64,000 nucleotides of DNA from Actinomycetes bacterium (GTDB lineage Bacteria; Actinomycetota; Actinomycetes; Mycobacteriales; Mycobacteriaceae), in contig JAEXZY010000007.1 in assembly GCA_023404955.1 (NCBI GenBank), positions 48,748 to 112,747 on the forward strand, written 5' to 3'. The position numbers and the translations under genes were made by a program. This document shows positions 42,122 to 52,018 of the stretch, piece by piece; position 1 is the stretch's first letter, and every line of letters begins with the position of its first letter. The notes beneath the pieces are model-generated. The model searched no databases and was not told the DNA's origin. It was given only the letters and a program-made list of their open reading frames with translations.

Positions 42122-43480
42122 TCAGCCGAACAACACCGCGGGGTTGAGATACCCGGTGGGGTCGAAGGCGGCCTTGACGGCCCGCATCGCGGCGATGTCG
42201 GCCTCGGTGCGCGACATCGAGACGTAGTCCCGTTTGCGGGTACCAACGCCGTGCTCGGAGCTGACGTTGCCGTCGTGGCGGGCGATCAGCGCCATCATCG
42301 CGGTGTAGAGGGCGTGCTCGGGTTCGCCGGTCAGCGTGCAGCGCACGATGTTGAGGTGCAGGTTGCCTTCGCCGACATGCCCGAACAACACCGGGATGGC
42401 GTCGGGCGCGTGCTCGGCGATCAGCGCCACCGCGTCGGCGGCGAACACCTTGATCGACGAGAGCGGCAGCGAGACATCGAATTTCAGTGGCGGGCCGTAG
42501 ACGCCGAGCACGTCGGCGACCGCCTCGCGAACCTGCCAGAGCCGCTGTTGCGCTCCGGTGTCGACGCCGACGGCGGGCTCGCCCGTGAGGTCGGCGTCCT
42601 CCAGCGCCTCGGCCAGCCGGTCGGTCAGATCGGTATCGCCGGCCAGCTCGATCAGCAGCAACCAGTCCCCGGCGACCGGGGCGGCGACGCCCGCGTGTTC
42701 GGCGGTCAGGGCGCTGGCGCGGACGTCGATGAGCTCCAGTGCCGCGATGCCCGCCATGTCCCGGAACACCCGTGCGGTCGCGAGCAGCGCGTCCAGATCG
42801 GCGAACCCGCAGATCGCGGTGACGCGGTGCCGGGGCGCCGGATGCAGCCGCAGGTCCAGTCCGGTGATCACCCCCAGCGTGCCCTCGGCGCCGACGAACA
42901 GCGACGCCAGATCGTATCCGGTGTTGTCGCTGCGCACCAGGCTGTGCCGGTGCACGATCGACCCGTCGGGAAGCACGACGTCCAGGCCCAGCACCTGTTC
43001 GCCCATGTTGCCGTAGCTGACGGTGCGCAGCCCGCCGGCGTTGGTCGACGCCATCCCGCCAACGGTCGCCGAATCTCGCGCGGCGAGGTCGACTCCGAAG
43101 ACCAGGCCGGCCGCCGTCGCGGCACGCTGCACCTCCGCCAGGGTCACCCCGGCGCCGACGTGCACCCGGCGCTCCACGGTGTCGACCTCGTCGACCTCAC
43201 GCAGCCGCTCGGTGGACAGCAGAACGTCATCGTGTTCGGGCACGGTGCCCGCCACCAGTGACGTCCGGCCGCCCTGCACGGTCACCCTCACCCCCGCGTC
43301 GCGGCACGCGGTCAGCACTGCGGCCACCTCGTCCGCTGACCCGGGTCGCACCAGCACCGTGGCCCGGCCCCGGTAGCGCCCGGTGTAATCGGTGCTGCGG
43401 CCGTCGAGCACGTCGGCGTCGGTGCTCACCTGCGAGGCGCCGACGATCGCGGCGAGCTGTTCGGTCAGCGCTTCGGTCAT
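42122..43480 (-). CDS. FAD-binding oxidase, GlcD/D-lactate dehydrogenase-like (Rv1257c-like)
   Basis: A 452-residue flavoprotein of the FAD_binding_4/FAD-oxidase_C type. The PP-loop TVQGGRTSLVAGTVP and VGGMASTNAGGLRTVSYG bind FAD; the C-terminal ISSEHGVGTRKRDYV-like segment (NVSSEHGVGTRK) is the catalytic signature of GlcD and D-2-hydroxyacid dehydrogenases. It matches Rv1257c. The ATG at 43480 overlaps the helicase gene stop (ATGA). In M. tuberculosis Rv1257c follows cyp130; here it is coupled to the Rv1251c-like gene. Confidence 0.9.
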   Translation of the reverse strand: MTEALTEQLAAIVGASQVSTDADVLDGRSTDYTGRYRGRATVLVRPGSADEVAAVLTACRDAGVRVTVQGGRTSLVAGTVPEHDDVLLSTERLREVDEVDTVERRVHVGAGVTLAEVQRAATAAGLVFGVDLAARDSATVGGMASTNAGGLRTVSYGNMGEQVLGLDVVLPDGSIVHRHSLVRSDNTGYDLASLFVGAEGTLGVITGLDLRLHPAPRHRVTAICGFADLDALLATARVFRDMAGIAALELIDVRASALTAEHAGVAAPVAGDWLLLIELAGDTDLTDRLAEALEDADLTGEPAVGVDTGAQQRLWQVREAVADVLGVYGPPLKFDVSLPLSSIKVFAADAVALIAEHAPDAIPVLFGHVGEGNLHLNIVRCTLTGEPEHALYTAMMALIARHDGNVSSEHGVGTRKRDYVSMSRTEADIAAMRAVKAAFDPTGYLNPAVLFG

Positions 43481-46400
43481 GGGCCCGGTGTATCACATGC
43501 GGACAGCGACAGGAATGCGCCCAATTCGACCAGGCGGTCGGGCGTACCGGGCAAGTAGTCGGTGAGCTGCGGCGACCGTACGATCACCGCCAGGTACTTC
43601 GCCCGACTGACCGCGACGTTGAGCCGATTCCTGTTGAGCAGGAACGCGATTCCGCGAGGCGCCTCCTCGATCGAGGACGCCGTCATCGACACGAACACCA
43701 CCGGCGCCTGCTGACCCTGGAACTTGTCCACGGTGCCCACGCGGACGTCGGGGTATCCGGCGTCGTCGAGGTGGCTGCGCACCTGCACCACCTGCGCGTT
43801 GTACGGGGTGACGATCAGCACGTCGCGCTGCGTCAGCGGACGGGTGCCGTCCTCGTCGGTCCAGTCCGCGCCGAGCAGCTCACCGATCGCGGCGACGATT
43901 GCCGCGGCCTCCTCGGGGCTGTCGGTGACGTTGCCGTGATGCTCGACCGCCAGGGTGCGAATCCCGGGTGCCACACCGGCGAGCCGACGCGCCGCCGTGA
44001 CCGGTTCGTGGGACTGCAGCCGGTTGTCATAGGACAGCCGGGACACCCCGCGGCACACCTGTGGATGCATCCGGTACGAGCAGTGCAGGAAGTAGCCGCG
44101 CTCCGGCGGCAGCGTGTGGTGGCCGTCGACCAGCCACGCCAGCGCCGAGCCGTCCACCGGCTCGGGATGGGTGCCCTGGCTGACCTGCGGCAGCTGCTGC
44201 GGATCGCCCAGCAGCAGCAGGTTGCGGGCCGCGCGGGCCACCGCGACCGTGTTGGCGAGGCTGAACTGGCCGGCCTCTTCGACGACGAGCAGATCCAGCG
44301 AGCCGGCCGGGACCTTGCTGGCGCTGGCGAAATCCCATGCGGTGCCGCCCACCACGCAGCCCTCGTGCCCGGCGATGAAGTCGGCGAACTGCGGGTTGGT
44401 GATCTCGGTCCACGCGCCGTCGCCGGAGCTGAGCTTCTTGGCCACCCGCGTGCCGTCCACGCCCGACCGCAGGATGCCGGCGAAGAGGTTCTCCACGACC
44501 GCGTGCGCCTGCGCGACCACTCCGACCCGCCAGCCGTGATCGTTGACCAGGCGGGCGATCACCTGGGCGGCGGTGAACGTCTTGCCGGTGCCGGGCGGGC
44601 CGTGCACCGCCAAGTAGGACGAGTCCAGATCGAGCAACGCGGCCGTGATGTCGTCGACGACGACGCCGGTGTCGGGCAGTGCGGTGCCGCTGCGGGTGCG
44701 CGGGGCCCGGCGCAGCAGCAGATCGGTCATCGCCCCGGCGCGCAGCCGCGGCAATGCGGCGGCGACGTCCTCCGCGGCCCCGGCGATGGACTCCGCCAAC
44801 GGTTTGGTGCTGATCGGCGGACCCGGCGTCAACGCGAACGGCACCTGGGTGAACACGTCGCCGCCTGTGGGTTGCCGCTCGATCACGGTCACCTCGCTGG
44901 GAGCGTCGACGTTGTCACACTCGACCACCGACACCGTGGCGAAACCCCGGCGGTCGGGGTCATCGGCCAGGCCCGCCGGCGCGGGCGGATCGTAGAGCGC
45001 ATACATCTCGCGGGTCAGCTCCCCGTTGGCGATCTCACCACGAAGTGCGATGCGCCGCTGAGGTTTCCGGGCTCGTGGCGGCTGGTGCCAGTCCTCGACG
45101 ATGTCGTGGCCGTCGACCAGGAACACGCCGCCGGCATCGGCCCACTCCTCGACGGGATTGTTGACCCGGTCGAAATGTCCCCACCAGAACGGCTTGTCCT
45201 CCCGCTGGTGAAAACCCTTGGCCGCAGCGATCATCGCGATCGCCGTCTGCTCGGGCGTGCGTGCTTCCACCCCGTCGCCGGCGAACTTCCACAGCCGACG
45301 TTCGATGGCATCGGGTTCGACGGTCTGAGCGGTCGCACCGTCCACCGGCACGGGCCCGCGCGGCGGCACCCCGGCCTCGATGGCACGCGCCACCAGCCAG
45401 TCGCGCAGCCGGCGCGTCGAGCGGCAGTCGTAGCGGTTGTACTCCTCGATCTCCTTCAGCACGGTTGCGGCGTCGTCGGTGCGGCCGGCGTCGCGCAGCT
45501 CGCAGTAGTGGGCGTACTCGGTGATCGACGCGGTGGCCGTGGTGACCTCACCGTCGCGCAGCTCGTTGCCCATGTAGAGCGGTTCCAGGCTCTTGATGCT
45601 GTAGTTCTCGGTGCCGACCTGAATGCTCTTGCGCACCAACGGATACAGGTCCACCAGCACGCCTTCGCGGAGCAGCTCGTCGACGTCGCGCTCGCCGACG
45701 CCGTAGCGGCCGGCCAGCCGCAGCAGCGTGCTCTTCTCGTAGGCCGCGTAGTGGTAGATGTGCATGCGCGGGTAGCGCCGCCGCCGCTTGCGCACCATGT
45801 CGAGGAACGCGACCAGCGCCGCGCGTTCGTCGGCGCGGGTGTGCGCCCACAAGGGGGAGAACTCGTCGGCGACGGTCAGCACACCCCACAGGTATTCCAG
45901 TCCCCATTCATGGCCGTCGGCGGTCCACAGCGGGTCGCCTTCGAAGTCGAAGAACAGATCGCCCTTGTCGGCGTCGGGCAGCACCATCAGCGGTTGCGGG
46001 TCGACGACGCGGTAGGGCGGTTTGCCGTCGACCCGGTCGGCGATCTGGAGGCGGGCCTGGCCGGTCAGCGCGCCGACGGTTCGGGGGGACAGGTCGGGCA
46101 CGGTGCCGTTGTGGGCGGCGAGCTGGCGCCTCGTCGTGATGCCGGCATCGATCAGTCGAGCGCGCTGGCTGACCCGCATCCCCGCGACCAGCAGGAGATC
46201 GTCGTGCGCGCGAACCTGTTCCTCGCAGTCGGCGCAGCGGAAGCAGACGCGCACCGACTCGTCTTCCCACGACGCCGGGGCGCCGCCGGCCTCGTGCCTG
46301 TCGAGCAGGTGCTGCAGCGCGGCGCGGCGCGGACGGTACACCGGCAGCAGCTCGTCGACGGGGTAACTGACGGTCGCGCCGTCGCCGAGGACGAGGTCGA

Positions 46401-46896
46401 CCTCCGGCGCGACGGGCACCCCGGCAGCGGTGAGGGTGTCGACGTAGGCGGCCAGCTGCAGCAGGGCCTCGACCTTCACCGAGCGGGCCAGCTTGGTGTC
46501 GCGCAGGCGATAGCGCGGGCCCTGCTCGGATTCTTCGAGCAGCAGGAAGTCGGCGAACCCGACGAACCGGCCGTCGAACATCGCGGCCTGGTAGATCACC
46601 GGTGCTCGCCGCTGGATCGCCCGCAGAGTCTGCTCGGCCGCCGCGGTCAGGCCCGCGAGCGTGTAGTCCGGCCGGCCGATGATGGTGATCTCCGCGTCGG
46701 CGCGCAGCGCGTCGAGGTGCCGCTGTTCGTGCTCATCGCCCAATTGTGATGTGCGGACGAGCATCTCGTCATCAGCCGGGGTTGCCGCGCTACGGCCGAG
46801 TTTGACGTCGAACGAGCGCAGCAGCGCGTACTCGCAGCGGGCGGCCGCGGCGAGATCGGAGGCGCTGTAGACGACCCGGCCGTCGATGACGAACAC
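43477..46896 (-). CDS. TM0106-type RecB-like nuclease fused to Dna2/UPF1-family helicase (Rv1251c-like)
   Basis: A 1139-residue protein, same length as Rv1251c. The N-terminal third has a RecB-like nuclease/CRISPR-Cas4-like beginning (YSASDLAAAARCEY), a Cys cluster VCFRCADCEEQV, and an RNase H-like FFDFEGDP acid motif. The C-terminal part is an SF1 helicase with Walker A GPPGTGKTFTAAQVI, the DEAG-like LLVVEEAGQFS, LLGDPQQLPQVSQG and TVDKFQGQQAPVVFVS. It probably acts in DNA repair or replication restart. GTG 46896 is chosen because Rv1251c begins alike. Confidence 0.9.
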   Translation of the reverse strand: MFVIDGRVVYSASDLAAAARCEYALLRSFDVKLGRSAATPADDEMLVRTSQLGDEHEQRHLDALRADAEITIIGRPDYTLAGLTAAAEQTLRAIQRRAPVIYQAAMFDGRFVGFADFLLLEESEQGPRYRLRDTKLARSVKVEALLQLAAYVDTLTAAGVPVAPEVDLVLGDGATVSYPVDELLPVYRPRRAALQHLLDRHEAGGAPASWEDESVRVCFRCADCEEQVRAHDDLLLVAGMRVSQRARLIDAGITTRRQLAAHNGTVPDLSPRTVGALTGQARLQIADRVDGKPPYRVVDPQPLMVLPDADKGDLFFDFEGDPLWTADGHEWGLEYLWGVLTVADEFSPLWAHTRADERAALVAFLDMVRKRRRRYPRMHIYHYAAYEKSTLLRLAGRYGVGERDVDELLREGVLVDLYPLVRKSIQVGTENYSIKSLEPLYMGNELRDGEVTTATASITEYAHYCELRDAGRTDDAATVLKEIEEYNRYDCRSTRRLRDWLVARAIEAGVPPRGPVPVDGATAQTVEPDAIERRLWKFAGDGVEARTPEQTAIAMIAAAKGFHQREDKPFWWGHFDRVNNPVEEWADAGGVFLVDGHDIVEDWHQPPRARKPQRRIALRGEIANGELTREMYALYDPPAPAGLADDPDRRGFATVSVVECDNVDAPSEVTVIERQPTGGDVFTQVPFALTPGPPISTKPLAESIAGAAEDVAAALPRLRAGAMTDLLLRRAPRTRSGTALPDTGVVVDDITAALLDLDSSYLAVHGPPGTGKTFTAAQVIARLVNDHGWRVGVVAQAHAVVENLFAGILRSGVDGTRVAKKLSSGDGAWTEITNPQFADFIAGHEGCVVGGTAWDFASASKVPAGSLDLLVVEEAGQFSLANTVAVARAARNLLLLGDPQQLPQVSQGTHPEPVDGSALAWLVDGHHTLPPERGYFLHCSYRMHPQVCRGVSRLSYDNRLQSHEPVTAARRLAGVAPGIRTLAVEHHGNVTDSPEEAAAIVAAIGELLGADWTDEDGTRPLTQRDVLIVTPYNAQVVQVRSHLDDAGYPDVRVGTVDKFQGQQAPVVFVSMTASSIEEAPRGIAFLLNRNRLNVAVSRAKYLAVIVRSPQLTDYLPGTPDRLVELGAFLSLSACDTPGP

Positions 46897-47023
46897 GCCG
46901 CCACTGTAGGACAGCCCACCGACGCCCCCACCCCCCGCGGAATATCGTTCCAGGTCGATGCGGAGCCGAAATCGCAGCCCTGGCTTCTCACTGGCGGAAG
47001 CGGACGGGCGGGGCGGCTGGACG

Positions 47024-47902
47024 TTACCGCGGCCCGTACCCCTGCGGCGGCGGGTAGTCGCCGTACCCCTGCGTCGGCGGCTGGTCATAGGTGGGCGAGG
47101 GGTAGCCGCCGGTGCCCGGGTTCGGGTACGGCTGGCCGGGGGCCGTTGGCGGGGGAGCCGCGTGCGAGCCTGTGGGCGCCGGGTTGTAGGCCGGGATCTG
47201 CTGCGTCGGCGCCGAGGTGGACTGCTTGCGCCGGTTCAGGTGCTCCCGCATGTTGCGGCCCTCGTCCTCGGCGCGGCTGAGGTAGTCCTCCCACCGCTGC
47301 TGCATCGGCTTGATCAGGCCTCCCCCGACGCCGACGACCAGGATGCCGCCGATGGTGCCGAGGATCGCGACCAGCACCGGCAGGGTGACGGTCAGGGCGA
47401 TACCGACCTGGTTGAGCGCGGCGATGATGCCCAGCCCGAGGATGAAGACGCTGGCGATGTTGGCCAGCATGCGGCCGTAGGACAACCCGCCGAGCGCGTT
47501 CGACACGATGTCGCGCACGGCCGCCGCGATCGCGGCGGCGACGACCACGATGATCAGCGCAACCACCAGCTTGGGCAGGAAGGCGATGACCCCGGTCAAC
47601 AGCGCGCTGACCGGGTTGGGCCCGAAGACACCGAACGCCAGCTGCAGAACGAACAGCAGCAAGGCGTAGTAGACCAGCTTGCTGACGATCGTCGAGGCGT
47701 CGTAGTTGCTGTTGCGCAGAGCCCGCCGGATGCCGCCGCGCTCGACCGCCCTGTCGAACCCGACCCGCTCAAGAATCTTGTCGACGGCTTTGGCGATCAA
47801 TTTCGCGACGATGACCCCGATGACCAGGATCAGGATGAACACCAAGAGTTTGGGCGCAAAGGTGGCGACGGATCGCCACATGTCCCGTAGTGCGTCTTCC
47901 AC
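47024..47902 (-). CDS. Mechanosensitive-channel-like membrane protein with Pro/Tyr-rich tail
   Basis: A 292-residue protein with about four membrane helices of the conserved-TM-helix/MscS-related (CmpX-like) family: LLVFILILVIGVIVAKLIAKAVDKILERVGFDRAV is the MscS-type TM-helix repeat, followed by LPKLVVALIIVVVAAAIAAAVRDI and a second pair. It lacks a recognisable MscS beta domain. The last 80 residues are a disordered Pro/Gly/Tyr-rich tail (YGDYPPPQGYG) like that of the DUF4190 protein. Function unknown; probably a stretch-responsive or scaffold protein. Confidence 0.82.
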   Translation of the reverse strand: MEDALRDMWRSVATFAPKLLVFILILVIGVIVAKLIAKAVDKILERVGFDRAVERGGIRRALRNSNYDASTIVSKLVYYALLLFVLQLAFGVFGPNPVSALLTGVIAFLPKLVVALIIVVVAAAIAAAVRDIVSNALGGLSYGRMLANIASVFILGLGIIAALNQVGIALTVTLPVLVAILGTIGGILVVGVGGGLIKPMQQRWEDYLSRAEDEGRNMREHLNRRKQSTSAPTQQIPAYNPAPTGSHAAPPPTAPGQPYPNPGTGGYPSPTYDQPPTQGYGDYPPPQGYGPR

Positions 47903-47984
47903 GGTCGTTCTCCTCGAGAGTTACCCCCGACCACTGTTGACATTCGCGTCAATACCCGGCCTCTCGGCGGACAAACGGGGAGAT

Positions 47985-48536
47985 TCAGCGCGGCGTGTTG
48001 CCGATCAACTCCACTCCGCTGCCGTTCCACCGGAACTTCACGATGCTGTCCAGCCCCGGCATGCCGCTCGAGTACTTCAGCGCGACCGTGTCGCCGGTGG
48101 TGCCGGCGCTGTCGAGGCCGTTGAAGCCGTAGGTGTCGGGCACCCCGGTGGGGATGAACTTCCCTCGGTGGAACAGCACGGCCCGGGTGTTGGGGTTCTG
48201 CGAGTTGGTGTTGGCCTTGACGATCACGGCGGACAGCTGCGCGCACTCGTTGTAGTTGCCGGCCACCGGTTCGGGGTTCCAGCCTTGCTTGCTGCGCGGG
48301 TCGCGGGGTAGTTCGGACACCGCTCGGGCGATCTCAGGGGCTGCGAGGTCGGTGGCGCACGGGTCTGCGGCGGGCGCGGGTCCCGGCGGCGGCCCGGCCG
48401 GCGCCACCGTCGGCGCCGGTGCAGCTGTGGGAGCAGCCGACGCCGTCGGACCCGGCGTTTTCGACGCCGTTGAATCGCCTGAGCCGCAGCCCGCGAGGAC
48501 GAGGGCTGCGGCACCCATCACTGCTGCCCACTTCAC
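47985..48536 (-). CDS. lprE: LprE-family lipoprotein
   Basis: A lipoprotein of about 183 residues with a lipobox LAGC after a hydrophobic stretch, an Ala/Pro/Thr-rich linker and a C-terminal globular domain with the strongly conserved ELPRDPRS, NPEPVAGNYNECAQLSAVIVKANTN and VKFRWNGSGVELIGNT. It matches Rv1252c LprE. A GTG at 48536 gives a basic n-region (VKW) and has a TACGGT -10-like element 8 bases upstream; ATG 48575 is an alternative start. It is divergent from deaD. Confidence 0.88.
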   Translation of the reverse strand: MKWAAVMGAAALVLAGCGSGDSTASKTPGPTASAAPTAAPAPTVAPAGPPPGPAPAADPCATDLAAPEIARAVSELPRDPRSKQGWNPEPVAGNYNECAQLSAVIVKANTNSQNPNTRAVLFHRGKFIPTGVPDTYGFNGLDSAGTTGDTVALKYSSGMPGLDSIVKFRWNGSGVELIGNTPR

Positions 48537-48624
48537 AACGAGCGACCGTACCGGCACCGCGGCGACACCGGCCATCAGGCGCGCGGCAGGACGGGGCCCG
48601 AAAGGGCACTAGACTGCCACCACG

Positions 48625-50325
48625 ATGACCTCCTCGGATGTGACCCCCGCCAGCACGGATCTGCCAGGCGAGAAGACCTTCGCCGACCTGCAGATCCACC
48701 CCTCGGTGCTGCAGGCGGTCAACGACGTCGGCTACGAGTCGCCGTCCCCGATCCAGGCCGCGACGATCCCGGCGATGCTGGCCGGTTCCGACGTCGTCGG
48801 GCTGGCTCAGACCGGCACCGGTAAGACCGCGGCGTTCGCGATTCCGATTCTGAGCAAGATCGACACGGACAGCCGCGCCACCCAGGCGCTGGTCCTTGCC
48901 CCGACGAGGGAACTCGCGCTACAGGTGGCCGAGGCGTTCAGCCGGTACGGCGCGCACCTGAACGTCAACGTGCTGCCGGTGTACGGGGGCAGCTCCTACG
49001 GGCCCCAGCTGGCCGGCCTCAAGCGCGGCGCCCAGATCGTCGTCGGCACGCCCGGCCGCGTGATCGACCACCTGGAGAAGGGCACGCTCGACGTCAGCCA
49101 CTTGGATTACATGGTGCTCGACGAGGCCGACGAGATGCTGCAGATGGGCTTCGCCGAGGATGTCGAGCGCATCCTCGCCGACACCCCCGAATACAAGCAG
49201 GTCGCGCTGTTCTCGGCGACCATGCCCCCGGCGATCAAGAAGATCACCGCCAAGTACCTGCACGATCCGGTCGAGGTCACGGTCAAGTCGAAGACCCAGA
49301 CTGCGGAGAACATCACCCAGCGCTACCTCCAGGTGTCGTATCCGCGGAAGATGGACGCGCTGACCCGGCTCCTCGAGGTCGAGCAGGGCGACGCGATGAT
49401 CGTGTTCGTCCGCACCAAGCAGGCCACCGAAGAGGTGGCCGAGAAGCTCAAGGCGCGCGGGTTCGCCGCGGCCGCGATCAACGGCGACATCCCGCAGGCG
49501 GTCCGAGAGCGCACGATCAACGCGCTCAAGGACGGGTCGATCGACATCCTTGTCGCCACCGACGTGGCCGCGCGTGGCCTGGACGTCGAGCGCATCTCTC
49601 ACGTGGTGAACTTCGACATCCCGCACGACCCTGAGTCCTATGTGCACCGGATCGGGCGCACCGGGCGGGCGGGCCGGTCCGGCACGGCGCTGCTGTTCGT
49701 GACCCCGCGCGAGCGGCATCTGCTCGGTGCGATCGAGCGGGTGACACGGCAGAAGCTGGTCGAGATCGAGCTCCCGTCGGTCGAAGACGTCAACGAGCGG
49801 CGTGTGCAGAAGTTCCGCGATTCGATCACCGAGGCGCTCGCCGCGCCGGGCATCGAGTTGTTCCGCACGCTGATCGAGAACTACGAACGCGACCACGACG
49901 TGCCGATGGCCGACATCGCCGCCGCGCTGGCGTTGCAGAGCCGAGACGGCGAGGCGTTCTTGATGACCGAGCCGCCGCCGGAGAAGCGCCGCGACAAGAA
50001 GGACCGACCGGATCGTCCCGACCGCGACGATCGCGGTCCGCGCAAACAACGGGAGCGGCGCAGTGACCTCGCCACCTACCGCATCGCGGTCGGCAAGCGG
50101 CACAAAGCCATGCCGGGTGCGATCGTCGGGGCCATCGCCAACGAGGGCGGTCTGCATCGCAGCGATTTCGGGCACATCGCGATCAAGCTCGATTACTCGC
50201 TGGTGGAGCTGCCGGCCAACCTGTCGCGGGAGACGCTGAAGAAGCTGGAGAACACCAAGATTCAAGGCCAGCTGATCCATCTTGAACCCGATCGCGGGCC
50301 GAAGGCACGCCGTAAGTCGCACTAG
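48625..50325 (+). CDS. deaD: DEAD-box RNA helicase
   Basis: A 566-residue helicase. Q-motif (SPIQAATIP), AQTGTGKTAAF (I), PTRELALQ (Ia), VLDEADEML (II), SATMPP (III), VATDVAARGLDV and HRIGRTGRAGRSG (VI) are all intact. A charged linker (about 450-490) leads to a DbpA-type RNA-binding domain (YRIAVGKRHKAMPGAIVGAI to the end). It is the mycobacterial DeaD/CsdA cold-shock and RNA decay helicase (Rv1253, 563 residues). The acyltransferase gene starts 6 bp after its stop. Confidence 0.96.
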   Translation: MTSSDVTPASTDLPGEKTFADLQIHPSVLQAVNDVGYESPSPIQAATIPAMLAGSDVVGLAQTGTGKTAAFAIPILSKIDTDSRATQALVLAPTRELALQVAEAFSRYGAHLNVNVLPVYGGSSYGPQLAGLKRGAQIVVGTPGRVIDHLEKGTLDVSHLDYMVLDEADEMLQMGFAEDVERILADTPEYKQVALFSATMPPAIKKITAKYLHDPVEVTVKSKTQTAENITQRYLQVSYPRKMDALTRLLEVEQGDAMIVFVRTKQATEEVAEKLKARGFAAAAINGDIPQAVRERTINALKDGSIDILVATDVAARGLDVERISHVVNFDIPHDPESYVHRIGRTGRAGRSGTALLFVTPRERHLLGAIERVTRQKLVEIELPSVEDVNERRVQKFRDSITEALAAPGIELFRTLIENYERDHDVPMADIAAALALQSRDGEAFLMTEPPPEKRRDKKDRPDRPDRDDRGPRKQRERRSDLATYRIAVGKRHKAMPGAIVGAIANEGGLHRSDFGHIAIKLDYSLVELPANLSRETLKKLENTKIQGQLIHLEPDRGPKARRKSH

Positions 50326-50331
50326 CGGCCC

Positions 50332-51465
50332 ATGACGCTGTCACGAGACACCGAGGCGCAGGGCGGGCTCGAATCCGTTACGGCCACCGGTCGGGTCGAC
50401 TCGCTGACCGGTATCCGCGCCGTCGCAGCACTTCTCGTGGTGCTGACGCACGCGGCCTACACGACCGGGCGATACGGGAATGGCTATGTCGGGTTGGTGT
50501 TCTCCCGCATGGAGATCGGGGTGCCGATCTTCTTCGTGTTGTCCGGCTTCCTGCTGTTCAGCCCATGGGTGACGGCGTCGGCCACCGGTTCTGACGCCCC
50601 GTCGGTGAAACGGTATGCGTGGCATCGTGTGCGCCGCATCATGCCCGCATACGTGGTCACGGTTCTCGCGGCCTACCTCGTCTACCACTTCCGCACGGCC
50701 GGCCCCAATCCCGGGCACACGTGGGAGGGTCTGGCGCGCAACCTGACCCTGACCCAGATCTACACCGACAACTATCTGTATTCGTTTCTGCACCAAGGCC
50801 TTACGCAGATGTGGAGCCTGGCCGTCGAAGCAGCGTTCTACGTGGCGCTGCCGCTGATGGCCTACGTGCTCCTGGTGGTGCTGTGCCGACGGCGCTGGCG
50901 GCCGTGGCTGTTGCTGACCGGCCTGGCCGTGTTCGCGGCGATGTCCCCGGCCTGGCTGTGGTTGGTGCACACCACGTCGTTCCTGCCCGACGGTGCCAGG
51001 CTGTGGCTGCCCGGGTACCTGTCGTGGTTCGTCGGCGGCATGGTGCTCGCGGTCCTGGCGGCGATGCGGGTGCGCGCCTACGCGCTGGCCTGCCTTCCCG
51101 TAGTGGTGGTCTGCTACTTCATCGTGTCGACGCCGATCGGTGGGGAGCCGACGACATCCCCGGCGCTGCTATGGGAAGCGTTGGCCAAGAGCGCGTTCTA
51201 CGCCGTGATCGCCACGCTGGTGGTGGCGCCATTGGCGCTGGGGAACACGGGGCTGTACGCGAGGGCGATGGCGAGCAGGCCCATGGTGTTCCTCGGCGAG
51301 ATCTCCTACGAGATCTTCCTGATCCACCTGGTGACAATGGAACTCGTGATGGTCGAGATCCTGCAGTATCCGATCTACAACGGTTCGGTCTGGTTGCTGT
51401 TCCTCGGCACGATGGCGGTGACGGTGCCGCTGGCGTGGCTACTGCACCGGTTCACTCGGGTGTGA
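50332..51465 (+). CDS. Acyltransferase-3 family membrane protein (Rv1254-like)
   Basis: A 377-residue integral membrane acyltransferase with about ten helices. DSLTGIRAVAALLVVLTHAAY carries the catalytic His (LTHA), and FFVLSGFLLFSPW is the second family motif; the C-terminus includes FLGEISYEIFLIHLVTMEL. Such enzymes acylate sugars or lipids on the cell surface. It matches Rv1254 and follows deaD closely. Its stop overlaps the convergent TetR gene by 14 bp. Confidence 0.9.
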   Translation: MTLSRDTEAQGGLESVTATGRVDSLTGIRAVAALLVVLTHAAYTTGRYGNGYVGLVFSRMEIGVPIFFVLSGFLLFSPWVTASATGSDAPSVKRYAWHRVRRIMPAYVVTVLAAYLVYHFRTAGPNPGHTWEGLARNLTLTQIYTDNYLYSFLHQGLTQMWSLAVEAAFYVALPLMAYVLLVVLCRRRWRPWLLLTGLAVFAAMSPAWLWLVHTTSFLPDGARLWLPGYLSWFVGGMVLAVLAAMRVRAYALACLPVVVVCYFIVSTPIGGEPTTSPALLWEALAKSAFYAVIATLVVAPLALGNTGLYARAMASRPMVFLGEISYEIFLIHLVTMELVMVEILQYPIYNGSVWLLFLGTMAVTVPLAWLLHRFTRV

Positions 51466-52018
51466 GGACGTAGGGCACGACGAACTCGGCGAGCATGTCG
51501 GCTTCGTCAGCGTCATCGCGGCCGGGGAACATCAGTAAAGAGGTCAGCACCCGCACCAGCCAGCGCGCCCGCTGATCGACGCGCTCGTCGGCGCCGAGTG
51601 AGCCAATGAACGTCTCGGCCAACGCGGCGATCACCGGCGACTGTTCCGCCAACTCGCCGCCGAGCGGGCGCTCGGCGGCGGTGAACCAGGATGCCAGCGC
51701 AGGGTTGCCGCGGACCATGTGCAGTGCGCCGAGCATGCCCTGCACGAGCCGCTCGCGCGGGTCAGTGATCGAGGCGAGTCGGTCGGTCAGATCGCGGTAG
51801 AGCCGGTGGGCCTCACGATGGACGTACGCGGTGTGCAGCGCATCGCGGTTCTCGAAGTATCGATACAGCGTGGCTCGGGAACAGCCTGCCGCCGAGGCGA
51901 TCTCGTGCATGCCGACGGTTGCGGCGGGTGTGGCGGCGAACAGCTCGCCTGCCGCGTCCAGGATGCGCTCGGCGGCAACTTCGCTGCGTTGCGCGGCCAG
52001 CCAGTTCCGGCCGCTCAC
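51452..52018 (-). CDS. TetR-family regulator of cyp130 (Rv1255c-like)
   Basis: A 188-residue TetR protein with the helix-turn-helix in VGMHEIASAAGCSRATLYRYFENRDAL (about residues 35-61). A GTG start at 52018 overlaps the cyp130 stop by 4 bp (GTGA), so cyp130 and tetR form one operon. A perfect 9-bp inverted repeat overlaps the cyp130 start and is the likely operator. It matches Rv1255c. Confidence 0.92.
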   Translation of the reverse strand: MSGRNWLAAQRSEVAAERILDAAGELFAATPAATVGMHEIASAAGCSRATLYRYFENRDALHTAYVHREAHRLYRDLTDRLASITDPRERLVQGMLGALHMVRGNPALASWFTAAERPLGGELAEQSPVIAALAETFIGSLGADERVDQRARWLVRVLTSLLMFPGRDDADEADMLAEFVVPYVLTPE

